NCBI GenBank assembly: GCA_947591245.1 | Contig: CANQCY010000016.1 | Coordinates: 1 to 44,480 of the forward strand | Origin: an uncultured Lachnospiraceae bacterium | GTDB lineage: Bacteria; Bacillota; Clostridia; Lachnospirales; Lachnospiraceae | Length of the DNA: 44,480 bases | Reading direction: 5' to 3' | Made by a program: the position numbers and the translations under genes | The notes under the pieces: model-generated | What the model was told of the DNA's origin: nothing | Databases searched by the model: none | The model's input: only the letters and a program-made list of their open reading frames with translations | Shown here: positions 43,806 to 44,480 of the stretch, piece by piece | Layout of the letters: each line of letters opens with the position of its first letter | Numbering within the stretch: position 1 is the first letter of the stretch

Positions 43806-44024
43806 TCACTTTTTCAATGCAAGATTTCTGTTATGACTTAGCAATGCTCCTGTAAGCTCCACAAGACTTTCCTTTCCAGACTCATATATTACAAATCGGT
43901 ATTTTTTATCTCTAAATTTCCGGATGATAGGAAGAAGCTCATTCCTAATCCGGTCATCTTCTTTTTCCTGATTGGTAAGCCATACTCCTGCGAACTTAAA
44001 TTCATCGTTGATCTCTATATTCAT
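43806..44024 (-). CDS. Small element protein upstream of the recombinase
   Basis: This 72-residue soluble protein (MNIEINDEFKFAGVWLTNQE start; RFVIYESGKESLVELTGALL; basic end NRNLALKK) has a mixed alpha/beta look. I recall similar unnamed proteins just before serine recombinases in integrative elements. A recombination directionality factor or regulator is possible but not shown. GGAGG lies ~6 nt before the ATG at 44024; an ATG 30 bp earlier precedes that site and is rejected. The recombinase gene starts 85 bp downstream with its own site, so the two are probably co-transcribed from the promoter at 44077-44105. Confidence 0.75.
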   Translation of the reverse strand: MNIEINDEFKFAGVWLTNQEKEDDRIRNELLPIIRKFRDKKYRFVIYESGKESLVELTGALLSHNRNLALKK

Positions 44025-44076
44025 TGCATCCCTCCTTCTTTCAATTTTTCCCACCGTCAGGAAATATATTCCATTT

Positions 44077-44105
44077 TCTATAAATCAAAACACGTTTATT
44101 CACAA
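44077..44105 (-). promoter_or_regulatory. Putative promoter of the small gene and recombinase
   Basis: On the minus strand, TTGTGA (44100-44105) and TATAGA (44077-44082) are separated by 17 bp. Both boxes are moderate. An inverted repeat flanks and overlaps it. Confidence 0.5.
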
Positions 44106-44123
44106 CAAATGCGCTTTGATTTA
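44081..44123. repeat. Inverted repeat around the element promoter
   Basis: TAAATCAAA (44081-44089) and TTTGATTTA (44115-44123) are perfect 9-bp inverted arms separated by 25 bp. One arm overlaps the -10 box and the other lies upstream of the -35, a layout suited to a repressor or to recombination/excision control. Confidence 0.65.
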
Positions 44124-44181
44124 CGGAAACCCTCCGACTTCGCATTTGCAGCTTTTTCAAAAAATCCATACGGTCGGCAGC

Positions 44182-44441
44182 TCAGTAAACTGCCCTCATC
44201 GGTCTTGCACCGTCATTCAATTTTGACCGGATCGCTCCGGAAGTATCATTATCAAAGATATGCCTCACAGCCTCATGCACTGCTGCACTTTTCGCCAGAC
44301 ATTCATCGCTCCCCGCCTTAGCTTCAATATCAACAAACAATATTCCCTCGCATCCACTTCCACATGATTATGGAAGCAGGCGGCTCTTGGCGTGTCCGCA
44401 TAGCGGCTCCGCATATCCCACACGTCCCGTATGTCTTTCAT
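44182..44441 (-). pseudogene. Frameshifted small gene of the element
   Basis: From the ATG at 44439-44441 the frame reads MKDIRDVWDMRSRYADTPRA... to VEVDAREY. After a one-base gap the neighbouring frame continues smoothly as FVDIEAKAGSDECLAKSAAV...SGAIRSKLNDGARPMRAVY and stop at 44182-44184. A single missing T near 44338-44340 would join them (REY-LFVD), giving ~86 residues. I recognise no named family. It is either a recent frameshift or a sequence error. Confidence 0.65.
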
Positions 44442-44480
44442 ATTCTGTTGTCAAGGTACACCTCCAGCTCACGCTGGCAG
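44438..44480 (-). CDS. C-terminal end of an element gene, cut by the right window edge
   Basis: Only 13 codons are visible (CQRELEVYLDNRI, stop TGA at 44438-44440). The TGA overlaps the ATG of the next gene (ATGA), which supports a real, translationally coupled gene. Nothing can be said about its function. Confidence 0.5.
   Translation of the reverse strand, partial: CQRELEVYLDNRI

Larger units (their letters stand above)
41900..44480 (-). mobile_element. Serine-recombinase mobile element inserted in spoVT, right part off-window
   Basis: The visible ~2.6 kb carry the recombinase, a 72-residue gene, a promoter with an inverted repeat, a frameshifted gene and the end of one more gene. All lie on the minus strand. 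Such small proteins next to recombinases are familiar from Lachnospiraceae integrative elements, so this is more likely an integrative/conjugative or mobilizable element than a phage; that is inference, since no transfer or phage gene is in view. Confidence 0.82.

Overview
The window looks like chromosomal DNA of an anaerobic, endospore-forming Firmicute of class Clostridia, most likely a Lachnospiraceae member. This is inferred from gene content and order, not from any search. The clues are the run hup-rqcP-yabP-yabQ-divIC-spoIIE-tilS-hpt-ftsH, the glgC/glgD pair, a long clostridial-type PRPP synthetase, spmA/spmB, spoVG, a split DnaD/DnaI-type primosome pair and a sigma-D-type (motility) promoter. 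Most genes lie on the minus strand. No tRNA, rRNA or CRISPR array was seen.

Layout. 1-4.6 kb: a ClC-family protein (cut by the left edge), an M14 carboxypeptidase, an arylsulfotransferase-like protein and a small membrane protein. 4.6-11 kb (minus): spmB/spmA, an L,D-transpeptidase, a secreted transglutaminase-like protein, a free-standing amino-acid adenylation protein and a YwmB-like protein. 11-18 kb (minus): malQ, a foldase-like lipoprotein, mfd and pth. 18-20.7 kb (minus): glgC-glgD-spoVG. 21-26.1 kb (plus): murC, a DnaA-box-rich spacer, then dnaD-like, dnaC/dnaI-like and prs. 26.2-33 kb: a class A PBP, a CgeB-like glycosyltransferase, a sigma-D-type small protein gene on plus, and a GH13 amylase. 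33-41.3 kb (minus): ftsH, hpt, tilS, spoIIE, divIC, yabQ, yabP, rqcP, hup. 41.4 kb to the right edge: a mobile element inserted in spoVT.

The main finding is at the right end. A large serine recombinase gene runs in frame, without a stop, into the last 151 codons of spoVT (the start of GDPLEIF to the end). The first ~30 codons of spoVT, encoding most of its AbrB-type DNA-binding hairpin, are replaced by recombinase sequence. The integrated element therefore interrupts a late forespore regulator and makes a recombinase-GAF fusion protein. The arrangement resembles the skin (sigK) and SP-beta (spsM) elements of Bacillus, which are excised during sporulation, but here the target is spoVT. The element continues beyond the window, so the other junction is not visible.

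Regulatory signals agree with the gene content: a Spo0A-type spoIIE promoter with 21-bp spacing and a 0A box, sigma-E-type promoters before spmA and yabP, a sigma-D-type promoter before a 207-residue protein, and strong sigma-A promoters before murC, divIC, hup, pth and the arylsulfotransferase gene. Several promoters are embedded in the 3' end of the preceding gene. Glycogen/starch genes (glgC, glgD, malQ, GH13 amylase) recur along the window among cell-wall and sporulation genes.
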